A stretch of 64,000 nucleotides of DNA, taken from NCBI RefSeq assembly GCF_011806405.1, contig NZ_JAATOW010000012.1:62001-126000 (forward strand), given 5' to 3'. Origin of the DNA: Pseudooceanicola sp. HF7. Lineage in GTDB: Bacteria; Pseudomonadota; Alphaproteobacteria; Rhodobacterales; Rhodobacteraceae. This document shows, one piece after another, positions 8,695 through 18,193 of this stretch. Position 1 is the stretch's first letter, and every line of letters starts with the position of its first letter. The position numbers and the translations under genes are program-made. The notes under the pieces are model-generated. The model saw only the letters and a program-made list of their open reading frames with translations. It searched no databases and was not told where the DNA came from.

Positions 8695-11608
8695 CCCCTC
8701 TGACAAGCCCCGGATCTTCGGCCTGCCCTCCGGTGCCGATTTCCCGCGTGCCTTGCTGCGTGGCCTGCAGGAACGGATGGCGGATCAGCCGCCCCACGCC
8801 ATGGCCCGTGTGCAACTGGTCGTGAACACCCGCCGCATGTCCCGCCGGATCCGCGCGATCTTCGATGCCGGTCCGCCGGGCCTTCTGCCGCGTCTGCAAC
8901 TGCTGACGGACCTGACCTGCGCCGCGCCCATTCCGCCCTCTGTCTCTCCCATACGCAGGCGTCTGGAACTGATCCGCCTGATCTCTGCCCTGCTGGATGC
9001 AGAGCCTGAGCTGGCGCCGCGCGCCTCTCTCTATGACTTGGCCGACAGCCTGGCCAAGCTGCTGGATGAGATGCAGGGGGAAAAGGTCACGCCAGAGGAT
9101 ATCGCCGCGCTGGATGTCTCTGACCTGTCCGGCCACTGGGCCCGCGCGCAGCGCTTCCTTGAGATCGTCAACAGCATTCCCCGCGATGATGACGTGCTGG
9201 ACCCCGAAGCGCGCCAACGCCGCATGATCGAGACGCTGATCGCCGAATGGGATGTGAACCCGCCCCAGCACCCCATCCTGCTGGCCGGCTCCACCGGGTC
9301 GCGTGGTGCGACGCACCTTCTGATGCAGGCCATTGCCCGCCTTCCGCAAGGCGCGGTCATCTTGCCCGGCTTCGATTTCGACCAGCCCGACCATGTCTGG
9401 GAGCGGCTGGATGATCCCCTGAAGGGTGAGGACCACCCCCAGTACCGCTTCCGCAAGCTGATGCTCAGCCTTGGCGTCGAAGCGGGGGACGTGTCCCGCT
9501 GGACCGACAATTCGGCGTCGAACCAGGCGCGGAACAAGCTGATCTCTCTTGCGCTGCGTCCTGCCCCGGTCACCCACCAATGGCTGACAGAGGGGCCGGG
9601 CCTTGGGGACCTGACGGAGCCCACGAAGGACATCACGCTGATCAAGGCGCCCTCGCCCAGGGCCGAGGCCATGGCGATTGCCCTGCGGCTGCGCCAGGCG
9701 GCAGAGGACGGGCAGATGGCCGCGCTTATCACGCCTGACCGGATGCTCACGCGCCAGGTCTCTTCCGCGTTGGCCCGCTGGGGGATCCTGCCGGACGATT
9801 CCGCGGGTATCCCACTTCAGCTTACCCCGGCTGGCCGTCTTTTGCGCCAGGTCGCCCGGCTCTTTTCCTCGGCCCCCACGGCGGTGGAACTGCTGACCCT
9901 GCTGAAACACCCTCTAGTACATACGGCATCGTATCGCCTACACCACCTTACCCTGACCCGGCGGCTGGAGCTTTACCTGCGTGCCAACGCCCGCCCGCAG
10001 CCATCTGCAGAGGACATTCGCGCCTTTGCCCTGAAGCAAAGCAACGAGATCGCCGGCCCCTGGGCCGAGTGGCTGTGTGCCTGCTTCCTCGACAGCGCCT
10101 CACCGGGGCCTCAGATGCTGTCCGACCGCACTGCCGCCCACCGCGCTTTGGCGGAACGGATCTCTCACGGCAGCATGGAGGATGGCACAGGCACGCTCTG
10201 GGCCCGGGAGTCCGGTGAGGCCGCCCAGGCCCTCATGGAGTCGCTCGCACAAGAAGCACCATACGGCGGCGAATTTTCTTCTTATGATTATGCCTCGCTG
10301 TTTGATGCGCTGATCTCGGGCGGTGAGTTGCGCAACGCAGATACGCCGCATCCCCATATCCTGATCTGGGGCACGCTGGAGGCACGGGTGCAGGGTGCTG
10401 ACCTGGTGATCCTGGGCGGGCTCAACGAAGGGACGTGGCCAGAGGCCTCGAACCCTGACCCATGGCTTAACCGTCAGATGCGGCAGGTTGCCGGGCTGCT
10501 TTTGCCGGAGCGCCAGATTGGCCTCTCCGCCCATGACTTCCAGCAAGCCGTCGGCGCAAGAGAGGTCTGGCTGTCCCGTGCCGTGCGCTCACAGGATGCC
10601 GAAACGGTGCCATCGCGCTGGCTGAACCGGCTGACCAATCTGCTGGGCGGCCTCGGCGAAGAAGGACAGGCCGCCCTGCACCAGATGGAAGCAAACGGTG
10701 ACGTATGGTTGGCGCATGCCCGTCTGGTTGAGGCGCCGGTCAAGACACCGCCCGCACCGCGCCCGGCCCCCGCTCCCCCCGTCGCGGCGCGCCCCAGAGA
10801 GCTTTGGGCCACCGATGTCCAAAGGTTGATCCGGGACCCCTACGCGATCTATGCACGCCGCATTCTGCGTCTGCGAAAGCTGAACCCTTTGATGCGCGAA
10901 CCCGATGCCATGCTGCGCGGCATCGTCAGCCACGAGGTGATCGAACGCTTCGTCAAGGATGTGACCGAGGGCCGCTGCCCGAATGACCCCGACGCCCTGA
11001 TCAAGGTTGCGGAAGAGGTCCTGTCCCGGGACGTGCCCTGGGGCGAAACCCGGGCGCTCTGGCGTGCTCGCCTGTCACGGATCGCGCCCTGGTTCACCGC
11101 CCATGAGACCGCGCGACAGGAAGAGGCGGCGCAGATCCTCGCCGAGAAGGCCGCCAAGACGGAGATCCGCGAACTTGGCTTTACCCTGGCCGCAAAGGCG
11201 GACCGGGTGGATCTGGACCATGCCGGGCGCTACCACTTGTTCGATTACAAGACCGGCGCGCCGCCCTCCAAGGAAAAGCAGACCTATTTCGACAAGCAGC
11301 TGCTGCTGGAAGCCGCCATCGCCGAACGCTCCGGCTTCGGAGAGATCGGCCCCCGCCCCGTGGCCCGCGCTGTCTATATCGGCCTTGGGACCAAGCCAGT
11401 AGAGATGCCGGCCCCACTAGACGATGAGCCGCCCGGAAAGATCTGGGAAGAATTCACCGAACTGGTCCGCGCCTGGCTTGAGCCGAATCGCGGCTACGTC
11501 GCCCGCCGCGCCATGTTCGAGATGACGGATGAAAGCGATTATGACCAGCTGGCCCGCCACGGCGAATGGGACGTGACGCAGCAACCGGACCGGAGGCCCG
11601 TGGAATGA
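8687..11608 (+). CDS. addB: Double-strand break repair protein AddB (alphaproteobacterial type)
   Basis: AddB is the second subunit of the AddAB helicase-nuclease that processes broken DNA ends for RecA loading. The product is 973 residues. The N-terminal part begins [20 protein letters not shown] and contains [16 protein letters not shown], typical of the alphaproteobacterial subfamily. The segment [15 protein letters not shown] near residue 205 is not a Walker A motif. A PD-(D/E)XK nuclease lies near the C-terminus, with DRVDLD and then FDYKTG near residue 851. The stop overlaps the addA start (ATGA), so the two subunits are coupled. Confidence 0.95.
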   Translation: MFDPSDKPRIFGLPSGADFPRALLRGLQERMADQPPHAMARVQLVVNTRRMSRRIRAIFDAGPPGLLPRLQLLTDLTCAAPIPPSVSPIRRRLELIRLISALLDAEPELAPRASLYDLADSLAKLLDEMQGEKVTPEDIAALDVSDLSGHWARAQRFLEIVNSIPRDDDVLDPEARQRRMIETLIAEWDVNPPQHPILLAGSTGSRGATHLLMQAIARLPQGAVILPGFDFDQPDHVWERLDDPLKGEDHPQYRFRKLMLSLGVEAGDVSRWTDNSASNQARNKLISLALRPAPVTHQWLTEGPGLGDLTEPTKDITLIKAPSPRAEAMAIALRLRQAAEDGQMAALITPDRMLTRQVSSALARWGILPDDSAGIPLQLTPAGRLLRQVARLFSSAPTAVELLTLLKHPLVHTASYRLHHLTLTRRLELYLRANARPQPSAEDIRAFALKQSNEIAGPWAEWLCACFLDSASPGPQMLSDRTAAHRALAERISHGSMEDGTGTLWARESGEAAQALMESLAQEAPYGGEFSSYDYASLFDALISGGELRNADTPHPHILIWGTLEARVQGADLVILGGLNEGTWPEASNPDPWLNRQMRQVAGLLLPERQIGLSAHDFQQAVGAREVWLSRAVRSQDAETVPSRWLNRLTNLLGGLGEEGQAALHQMEANGDVWLAHARLVEAPVKTPPAPRPAPAPPVAARPRELWATDVQRLIRDPYAIYARRILRLRKLNPLMREPDAMLRGIVSHEVIERFVKDVTEGRCPNDPDALIKVAEEVLSRDVPWGETRALWRARLSRIAPWFTAHETARQEEAAQILAEKAAKTEIRELGFTLAAKADRVDLDHAGRYHLFDYKTGAPPSKEKQTYFDKQLLLEAAIAERSGFGEIGPRPVARAVYIGLGTKPVEMPAPLDDEPPGKIWEEFTELVRAWLEPNRGYVARRAMFEMTDESDYDQLARHGEWDVTQQPDRRPVE

Positions 11609-14600
11609 ACGCCCCCCGCGATCCCGCCTCTGCCCGGCAGATCCTGGCCGCACGGCCGGATGCCTCGACCTGGCTGTCGGCCAATGCCGGCTCCGGCAAG
11701 ACCCGCGTGTTGACGGACCGCGTGGCCCGCCTGCTGCTGGATGGGGTTTCGCCGCAGAACATCCTCTGCCTGACCTATACCAAGGCTGCAGCGTCGGAGA
11801 TGCAGAACCGGCTGTTCAAGCGGCTTGGGGAGTGGGCGATGCTGGCGGATGCGGACCTGCGCGCCGCCCTTGCCCGTCTTGGCGTCGAGGACGAGATCGA
11901 CAGCGCCCGGCTGGCCCGGGCCCGCACGCTTTTCGCCTCGGCCATTGAGACGCCGGGCGGGCTGAAGATCCAGACCATCCATTCCTTCTGCGCGGCCCTG
12001 CTGCGCCGCTTCCCGCTGGAAGCCGGCGTATCCCCCCAGTTCCAGGAGATCGACGACCGCAACGCCCTGATCCTGCGCGACACCGTGGTGGAAGAGATCG
12101 CCACCAGCGCGGACACCCATGTGCTGACACGTGCCGCGCTGGCGCTGCGCGACGAAAGCTTCCGCGACCTGACCGCAGAGATCGCCAAGCACCGTGACCT
12201 CTTCCAGGCCCCTTTAAGCGATGCCGAGCTTGACCAAGTGCTTGGCCTGCCCTCGGGCACGGATCCCGATGGCTTGCTGGACATGGCCTTTACCGCGCAG
12301 GACATGGACCTATTGCCGCGACTTTGTGAAGCGCTCCGCGCGGGAACGACGGGTGGGGATCAGAAGGCGCTTGAGGCGCTTTCCCAGATCAACGGGCGAT
12401 CCCTTGAGGCCCTGCCGATCCTTGAGGACAAGTTCCTAACGGGCGCGGGGGCCAAACAGCCCTTCTCTCCGGCCAGCCGCTTTCCCTCTGCCGCGGTGAA
12501 GAAGGCCTTCGCCCACCTCATGCCAGAGCTTGAGGACTGGCAGGCCCGCGTCGCGGAGACCCGCGATCTGCGCCTGGCGCTGGCGGCAAAGGAGCGCGCC
12601 CGTGTCCTTCAGGACTTTGCCCGCGCCTTCCTGCCGCGCTACGCCGCCGCGAAGGAAGCCCGCGGTTGGCTTGATTTCGATGACCTTATCCTGCGCACCC
12701 GCGACCTGCTGACCGACAGCGCCGTGTCCCAATGGGTTCTCTGGCGGCTGGACGGGGGGATTGACCACATCCTCGTCGACGAGGCGCAGGACACCAGCCC
12801 GGTGCAATGGCAGGTCGTCGCCGCCCTAGCGCGGGAGTTCACCTCTGGCGCCGGCGCGCGGGATGACGTGCTGCGCACGATCTTCGTTGTGGGCGACAAG
12901 AAGCAGTCGATCTATTCCTTCCAGGGCGCGGACCCGTCCGAATTCGACCGGATGCGCATGGATTTCGGGGCCCAGCTTCAGGAAACCGGCAAGCCGCTCC
13001 AGGTGCTGGAGCTTGAATATTCCTTCCGATCCGCCGATGCGATCCTGTCCCTGGTGGACCGGGTCTTTGACGGGCGTGAAGAGGCCGGCTTTACCACCGA
13101 TCAACGCCACCGCGCCTTCAAGAACGCCATGCCGGGCCGCGTCGACCTCTGGCCGCTGGTAGAAAAGACCGACGGCAAGGATGATCGTGCCTGGTTCGAT
13201 CCCGTCGACAAGTTGGCGCAGACCAACCACAACGTCCTTCTGGCTCAAAGCATCGCCGGACAGATCCGCGAGATGCTGGATCAGGGGCAGGTGATCCCGG
13301 AAGAGATCGGGCATACGGGAACGTATGCAGCCCGTCCGATCCGCGCCGGAGATATCCTGATCCTGGTGCGCCGCCGCTCCGCCCTGTTCAACGAACTGAT
13401 CCGAGCATGCAAGCAGGCACGCCTGCCGATCGCGGGTGCGGACCGCTTGAAGGTCGCGGCAGAACTTGCCGTGCGCGACATCACCGCGCTTCTCAGCTTC
13501 CTCGCCCTGCCGGAGGATGACCTCTCGCTGGCCGCTGCGCTGAAATCGCCGCTCTTCGGCTGGGACGAACAGGCGCTTTTCGATCTGGCCCACAAGCGCG
13601 CCGAACGGGTGACGCTCTGGCATGCCTTGGAAAAACGCGCTGCCGAATTTCCCGCGGTGATCGCGGTGCTTTCGGACCTTCTGGGCCAGTCGGACTTCCT
13701 GCGCCCCTATGACCTGATCGAACGGATCCTGACCCGCCATGACGGGCGGCGCAAACTGCTTGGGCGACTGGGCGAAGAGGCGGAAGATGGCGTCGATGCG
13801 CTGCTGGACCAGGCGCTGGTCTACGAACAGACAGAGGTGCCCAGCCTGACCGGTTTCCTGGTCTGGATGGAGGCAGGCGCGCTTGAGATCAAGCGCCAGC
13901 TCGACAGCGCCGGGGACCAGATCCGGGTGATGACGGTCCATGGCTCCAAGGGTCTGGAGGCCCCGGTGGTGATCCTGCCTGAAACCCTGATCTCTGCCCC
14001 CAAGTTTGATGACAAGGTCGTGCCCGCCGCCGATGTGCCGCTCTGGTCCGTGCCCCAGGCAGAGGCCCCGGCCGCCTACCGTGCGCTGCGCGAGGCCAAG
14101 GTGGAGAAGCTGCGCCAGGAACAGGACCGGCTGCTCTATGTCGCCATGACGCGGGCGGAAAAGTGGCTTGTGGTCGCCGGGGCGGGAACGCTCGGCAAGG
14201 ACGGCAAGGATTGGTACGCCCGCATCGCCGCCGCGATGGAGGAAATGGGCGCAGAGGCCCATCCGATGCCCGGCGGCGACGGCCTGCGCCTGGAAACCGG
14301 CGACTGGGCGGCGATGGAGTTCCGCGAAGAGATCCCGCAGGCGGAAGAACAGGTCACCCTGCCGGACTGGGCCATGACCCGCGCACCAGTAGCGGCCGGG
14401 CCGGACCCCACGCTCAGTCCCTCCGGGCTTGGCGGGGCAAAAGCCCTTCCCGGAGAGGCCGGGCTTGACGAAGACGCGGCCCTGCGTCGCGGCCGCCAGG
14501 TTCACCTGCTGCTCGAACACCTGCCCCTGCTACCCGAAGGCGAATGGGGCACCGCCGCTGGCCGGCTGCTGTCCGCCGGCACCGACATGACCGAGGGCGC

Positions 14601-14994
14601 GGAACTGGCACTGCTGACCGCAGAGGCGCGCGCAGTGCTGACAAGAGACAGCACCCGCCGCCTGTTCACCGAGGACGCCCTGCCGGAGGTCTCCGTGTCC
14701 GCCGCGCTGCCGGAACTGGGGAACCAGCGCATTCACGGCACCATCGACCGGCTGATCGTCAGCGACGATCACGTGCTGGCCGTGGACTTCAAGACCAATG
14801 CCGTGGTGCCCGAGCGGGCAGAGGACGTGCCCGACGGCCTGTTGCGCCAGATGGGCGCCTATGCAGCCGCGCTGGCCCAGATCTATCCGGACCTGACCAT
14901 TCGCACGGCGCTTCTGTGGACCCGCACGGCCACCCTGATGCCGCTGCCCCATGATTTGGTCATGGCGGCCTTGCAGCGCGCGGGCTCACCTTGA
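11605..14994 (+). CDS. addA: Double-strand break repair helicase AddA (alphaproteobacterial type)
   Basis: AddA is a UvrD-like superfamily 1 helicase with a C-terminal RecB-type nuclease. In 1129 residues I see the Walker A motif ANAGSGKT near residues 25-32, TYTKAAASEM after it, and the motif II box VDEAQDTSPVQW near 390. Helicase motifs continue with VVGDKKQSIYSFQGADP and MTVHGSKGLEAPVV, and motif VI is LLYVAMTRAEKW. The nuclease shows DRLIV and VDFKTN near residue 1060. The frame is open 13 codons further upstream inside addB, but [12 protein letters not shown] at 11605 gives the ATGA overlap and fits the family start. Confidence 0.96.
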   Translation: MNAPRDPASARQILAARPDASTWLSANAGSGKTRVLTDRVARLLLDGVSPQNILCLTYTKAAASEMQNRLFKRLGEWAMLADADLRAALARLGVEDEIDSARLARARTLFASAIETPGGLKIQTIHSFCAALLRRFPLEAGVSPQFQEIDDRNALILRDTVVEEIATSADTHVLTRAALALRDESFRDLTAEIAKHRDLFQAPLSDAELDQVLGLPSGTDPDGLLDMAFTAQDMDLLPRLCEALRAGTTGGDQKALEALSQINGRSLEALPILEDKFLTGAGAKQPFSPASRFPSAAVKKAFAHLMPELEDWQARVAETRDLRLALAAKERARVLQDFARAFLPRYAAAKEARGWLDFDDLILRTRDLLTDSAVSQWVLWRLDGGIDHILVDEAQDTSPVQWQVVAALAREFTSGAGARDDVLRTIFVVGDKKQSIYSFQGADPSEFDRMRMDFGAQLQETGKPLQVLELEYSFRSADAILSLVDRVFDGREEAGFTTDQRHRAFKNAMPGRVDLWPLVEKTDGKDDRAWFDPVDKLAQTNHNVLLAQSIAGQIREMLDQGQVIPEEIGHTGTYAARPIRAGDILILVRRRSALFNELIRACKQARLPIAGADRLKVAAELAVRDITALLSFLALPEDDLSLAAALKSPLFGWDEQALFDLAHKRAERVTLWHALEKRAAEFPAVIAVLSDLLGQSDFLRPYDLIERILTRHDGRRKLLGRLGEEAEDGVDALLDQALVYEQTEVPSLTGFLVWMEAGALEIKRQLDSAGDQIRVMTVHGSKGLEAPVVILPETLISAPKFDDKVVPAADVPLWSVPQAEAPAAYRALREAKVEKLRQEQDRLLYVAMTRAEKWLVVAGAGTLGKDGKDWYARIAAAMEEMGAEAHPMPGGDGLRLETGDWAAMEFREEIPQAEEQVTLPDWAMTRAPVAAGPDPTLSPSGLGGAKALPGEAGLDEDAALRRGRQVHLLLEHLPLLPEGEWGTAAGRLLSAGTDMTEGAELALLTAEARAVLTRDSTRRLFTEDALPEVSVSAALPELGNQRIHGTIDRLIVSDDHVLAVDFKTNAVVPERAEDVPDGLLRQMGAYAAALAQIYPDLTIRTALLWTRTATLMPLPHDLVMAALQRAGSP

Positions 14995-15019
14995 CCCGGT
15001 GCCGTACGGCTCTTAGGTT
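14991..15019 (+). promoter_or_regulatory. Probable sigma-70 promoter of trxA
   Basis: TTGACC (14991-14996) and TAGGTT (15014-15019) with a 17-base spacer. The -35 box overlaps the addA stop codon (TGA 14992-14994). The -10 ends about 30 bases before the trxA ATG, so trxA can be read independently of the long repair operon. Confidence 0.55.
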
Positions 15020-15048
15020 CAGACAAATTCCTTTCAAGGAGAGATGAA

Positions 15049-15369
15049 ATGACGACCCACGCCGTCACCGACGAAACCTTCGAATCCGAAGTCAAGAATT
15101 CCGATATCCCCGTACTGGTGGACATCTGGGCCGAATGGTGCGGCCCCTGTAAGCAGATTGCCCCGGCTTTGGAAGAAATCGCCGAAGAGATGGAAGGCAA
15201 ACTGAAAATCGTGAAGGTGGATGCGGATTCCAACCCCACGTCCGTTCAGGCAATGGGCGTTCGCGGCATCCCCGCGCTCTTCATCTTCAAGAACGGAGAG
15301 ATCATCTCCAACCGCACCGGTGCCGCGCCGAAAGCCGCGCTTCAGAACTGGATCAACGAATCCATCTAA
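15049..15369 (+). CDS. trxA: Thioredoxin 1
   Basis: A 106-residue cytoplasmic thioredoxin. The active-site WCGPC gives C31 and C34. The cis-proline loop is [14 protein letters not shown]. There is no signal sequence. Length and motif spacing are normal for TrxA, the general protein disulfide reductant. It has an AAGGAGAG ribosome site, its own promoter at the addA stop and a strong terminator just after the gene, so it looks like a separate transcription unit. Confidence 0.96.
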   Translation: MTTHAVTDETFESEVKNSDIPVLVDIWAEWCGPCKQIAPALEEIAEEMEGKLKIVKVDADSNPTSVQAMGVRGIPALFIFKNGEIISNRTGAAPKAALQNWINESI

Positions 15370-15397
15370 GCCGCCGGGGCTACAGATTTTCGGAACG

Positions 15398-15420
15398 GGG
15401 CGCCTTCGGGCGCCCTTTTT
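15398..15420 (+). terminator. Rho-independent terminator of trxA
   Basis: GGGCGCC-TTCG-GGCGCCC stem-loop with a stable tetraloop, followed by five Ts. It lies 29 bases after the trxA stop. Confidence 0.93.
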
Positions 15421-15429
15421 CATACCTGA

Positions 15430-16353
15430 TCACTCATTCGTGACATCATAGCGCGACAGGGGCACACCACAGCGCCGCAGCGCCAGCGAAACCTTGAGCG
15501 GCGCGTCTTCACGCCCAGCATTTATGCTCATCTCCTGCCAGAACCACCAGATGTAGCCCGCGTAATCGGGGTCATGGCTGGCGATCCTATCGAAATCCTC
15601 TGGCCCCAGGGCGATGTGGTGAAAGTCGATCCCGGCAAAAAGCAGGGCCGGCTTACCGAAGAAGAATCCAGAAAACGCGGCCGAGGAATTCTCGGTCACG
15701 ACGTAATCGCAATGGGTCAGGCAGGTCACCATGTCTCGATCGGATATGGTCAGCCGGGGGAAGCGGTCGCACAGACGTTCAACGGCGCGGATCTCATCGG
15801 GGGTGTAGACCTCCTTCGGGTGCAGGGTCGCCACGACATCACGCTGCGGATCGCGCTCAAGGATACGCTCAAGCATCTCCACCGGCGCGCAGTGCTGGAA
15901 GGAGCGGTGATTCAGCAGCCGGCCCTGCAGCGGCACATAGACGAAGCCATCCCGCGTGGTGCGCTGCGGCGCCTCTCCGAACAGCCGTTTCTGCCAGCGC
16001 GCATAGAACTGGTCAGCCTGTCGCCGGCTGATCCTCCCGGCGGGAAACTCCGTCTGGGCCACGCGCCACTGCCAGCGCTCCGCGAAGGGCTCGATGGTCC
16101 AGAACGGGTATTGGTAGACCCGCCGGAAGGTCATCGCCCGGTCATGGGTCGGCTGCTCCATGTGGAACAGGGCATAGCCGGGCCGGCCCGGAGCGGCAGC
16201 ACGTTCCTCCGCGCCGGTGCCAAGGATCTCTACCGCGAAGCCCGCTTCGCGCAGCAGGGACAGGGTGATGTTCAGAAAATTATGCTCACCCGCCAGCGCG
16301 CTGCGCCGCAGCTCCGGCTCAAGATACAGGCGCATTTCCCGGGTGACACTCAT
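15430..16353 (-). CDS. Uncharacterised protein resembling capsule/polysaccharide glycosyltransferases
   Basis: I do not recognise this 307-residue protein by name. It begins MSVTREMRLYLEP. The start at 16353 is the first ATG after the hslV promoter region; the open frame runs on antisense to hslV, which I ignore. There is no signal peptide or membrane segment. The C-terminal half has VVATLHPKEVYTPDEIRAVERL followed by DYVVTENSSAAFSGFFFGKPALLF. That pattern (His-Pro-Lys then a Glu-Asn-Ser-Ser loop before a GKP turn) resembles the nucleotide-sugar-binding part of capsule proteins such as KpsC/KpsS or CDP-glycerol transferases. I call it glycosyltransferase-like only. It is divergent from hslV and convergent with trxA. 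Confidence 0.6.
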   Translation of the reverse strand: MSVTREMRLYLEPELRRSALAGEHNFLNITLSLLREAGFAVEILGTGAEERAAAPGRPGYALFHMEQPTHDRAMTFRRVYQYPFWTIEPFAERWQWRVAQTEFPAGRISRRQADQFYARWQKRLFGEAPQRTTRDGFVYVPLQGRLLNHRSFQHCAPVEMLERILERDPQRDVVATLHPKEVYTPDEIRAVERLCDRFPRLTISDRDMVTCLTHCDYVVTENSSAAFSGFFFGKPALLFAGIDFHHIALGPEDFDRIASHDPDYAGYIWWFWQEMSINAGREDAPLKVSLALRRCGVPLSRYDVTNE

Positions 16354-16416
16354 GTGCCAGAGGCTAGACGCGGCCCCTTCGCCGGGCAAGCGGGATATGG
16401 CTTCAAAACCGCTCAA

Positions 16417-16448
16417 CCCTTGCCCCGCAAGCGTGGCACCCTCATATA
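16417..16448 (+). promoter_or_regulatory. Heat-shock (RpoH-type) promoter upstream of hslV
   Basis: CCCTTGCC (16417-16424), a 15-base spacer, then CCTCATATA (16440-16448). This resembles the sigma-32 pattern CCCTTGAA-N13-15-CCCCATNTA, with 6 of 8 and 8 of 9 matching bases. It lies 25 bases before the hslV ATG, in front of a known heat-shock protease gene. Confidence 0.65.
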
Positions 16449-16473
16449 GCCCTCCAGATCGAAGGAGCGAATT

Positions 16474-17031
16474 ATGGCAGAGAGCGAATTTCCCGGCTGG
16501 CACGGCACCACCATCATAGGCGTCCGCAAGGGCGGCAAGGTTGTCGTCGCGGGGGATGGCCAGGTGTCCCTGGGTCAAACCGTCATCAAGGGCACGGCCC
16601 GCAAGGTGCGCCGGATCTCTCCCGGTGGGCATGACGTGGTCTGCGGTTTCGCGGGCTCCACTGCCGATGCCTTCACCCTTCTGGAGCGCCTGGAAGGCAA
16701 GCTTGAGGCAATGCCGGGCCAGCTGGCGCGTGCCTCTGTCGACCTGGCCAAGGACTGGCGGACGGACAAGTACCTGCAGAAGCTCGAAGCGATGCTGATC
16801 GTGACGGATGGCACGGACCTGTTCGTCATCACCGGCGCGGGCGATGTGCTTGAACCGGAAAACGACATTGCCGCGATCGGCTCCGGCGGGAACTTCGCGC
16901 TGGCCGCTGCGCGCGGACTTTATGACCACGTCGATGACGCCGAACAGATCGCGCGCAACGCCATGGGCATCGCCGCCGATATCTGCGTCTACACCAATGG
17001 CAACCTGACCGTGGAAACGATCCTTGCCTGA
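16474..17031 (+). CDS. hslV: ATP-dependent protease peptidase subunit HslV (ClpQ)
   Basis: HslV is the proteasome-like peptidase of the HslUV complex. In this 185-residue precursor the N-terminal eleven residues should be removed, exposing T12 of [11 protein letters not shown] as the catalytic nucleophile. The family segments [18 protein letters not shown] and [12 protein letters not shown] are present. It is behind a heat-shock-type promoter. The next gene, a membrane protein, starts 8 bases inside its end and separates it from hslU. Confidence 0.96.
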   Translation: MAESEFPGWHGTTIIGVRKGGKVVVAGDGQVSLGQTVIKGTARKVRRISPGGHDVVCGFAGSTADAFTLLERLEGKLEAMPGQLARASVDLAKDWRTDKYLQKLEAMLIVTDGTDLFVITGAGDVLEPENDIAAIGSGGNFALAAARGLYDHVDDAEQIARNAMGIAADICVYTNGNLTVETILA

Positions 17032-18100
17032 AATCACATCCGATGACCTTCGGGCAGCCGTCGCAGCCGGTCACCTGACAGAGGCACAGGCGGCCTCTGT
17101 CAGCGTACTCGCACAGCAACGCGCCGGTGCGCGGCAGGTAGAAGACGAACCCTTCGAGCTGTTCAAGGGTTTCTCTGAAATCTTCGTGGCCGTGGGCCTG
17201 GGCATCCTGATCCTGGGCGGCTTCGGCCTGGCGCTGGCGATCAACATCCCCGTCATGATGACCATCGGCGCGGCCTGCATCTGGATGCTGGCGCGCTACT
17301 TCACCCTGAAACGGCGGATGATGCTGCCCTCGATCCTGCTGGTGACCGCCTTCGGGCTGGCCGTCCTTGCAGTAGCTGCATCGCTTCTGGACCTGCCGCT
17401 AAGCTGGGAAGACGTCGATCCGCTGATCTTCGCGGACCCCAACGTCCTGCCATGGCTGGCGCTTTCGGGCATTGTCGCCGCGGCGCTTCTGATCTGGTTC
17501 CGCTTCTTCCGCGTCCCCTTCACGATGTTCCTGCTGGGGCTGACCGGGCTGTTCGCCGTGCTCTCGCTGGCGGTGACGTCCAACCCGGTGGGAATGTCGG
17601 AAAACCCCTTCGACCTGGGCGCCGGCTCCGTGCTGGCCTGGGGCACGCTACTGGTCGGCCTGCTGGCCCTGGCGGGGGGCACATGGTTCGACATGCGCGA
17701 CCCGCATCGGCTGGGGCGCATGTCCGCCTCCGGCTTCTGGCTGCACATCGTGGCGGCCACGGCGCTGGTCCACACGATCGCGCAAAGCTGCCTCGCGCTT
17801 GGGCCGGGGCTGGGCTACTGGCTGATGGCGGCGGCACTCGTGGTGATTGCACTGCTGGCCCTGGTGCTGGACCGGCGGTCCTTCCTGACGGCAGGCATCG
17901 GATACTTCATCTTCCTGCTGAGCTACGCCACCAACCTCACCGGCGACGGAGGCAACTGGATCTTCGTCTTCCTCTTCATGGGCGTCTTCCTGACGCTGCT
18001 CGGCTCTTACTGGATCCAGGTGCGCTGTGCCCTGATGCGCGCGCTGCCGTCCTTCCCCGGCAAAGACCGTCTGCCGCCCTATGGCGCCGAAGCCGCATGA
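17024..18100 (+). CDS. DUF2157-like multi-pass membrane protein between hslV and hslU
   Basis: A 358-residue protein with a soluble N-terminus (residues 1-45, a helical [19 protein letters not shown] segment as in DUF2157 proteins). About ten hydrophobic membrane segments follow, from [19 protein letters not shown] to [21 protein letters not shown]. The start at 17024 is a TTG overlapping the end of hslV; the next ATG nearby is out of frame, so the TTG looks real. Its position inside the hslV-hslU unit implies co-expression with the protease. Its function is unknown, and the link could be only transcriptional. Confidence 0.75.
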   Translation: MPEITSDDLRAAVAAGHLTEAQAASVSVLAQQRAGARQVEDEPFELFKGFSEIFVAVGLGILILGGFGLALAINIPVMMTIGAACIWMLARYFTLKRRMMLPSILLVTAFGLAVLAVAASLLDLPLSWEDVDPLIFADPNVLPWLALSGIVAAALLIWFRFFRVPFTMFLLGLTGLFAVLSLAVTSNPVGMSENPFDLGAGSVLAWGTLLVGLLALAGGTWFDMRDPHRLGRMSASGFWLHIVAATALVHTIAQSCLALGPGLGYWLMAAALVVIALLALVLDRRSFLTAGIGYFIFLLSYATNLTGDGGNWIFVFLFMGVFLTLLGSYWIQVRCALMRALPSFPGKDRLPPYGAEAA

Positions 18101-18193
18101 GCCGATTTTCCCATATCCTCACACGACACCACGCCCTTGCGTGCCAGGGCCAAGCGCCCCGCGCCGCAGGCTGATCCCCGAAAGGACGGAAGA

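Noticed and set aside
12826-14520. 564-codon frame antisense to addA
   Set aside because: No motif, low-complexity composition; a shadow of addA.
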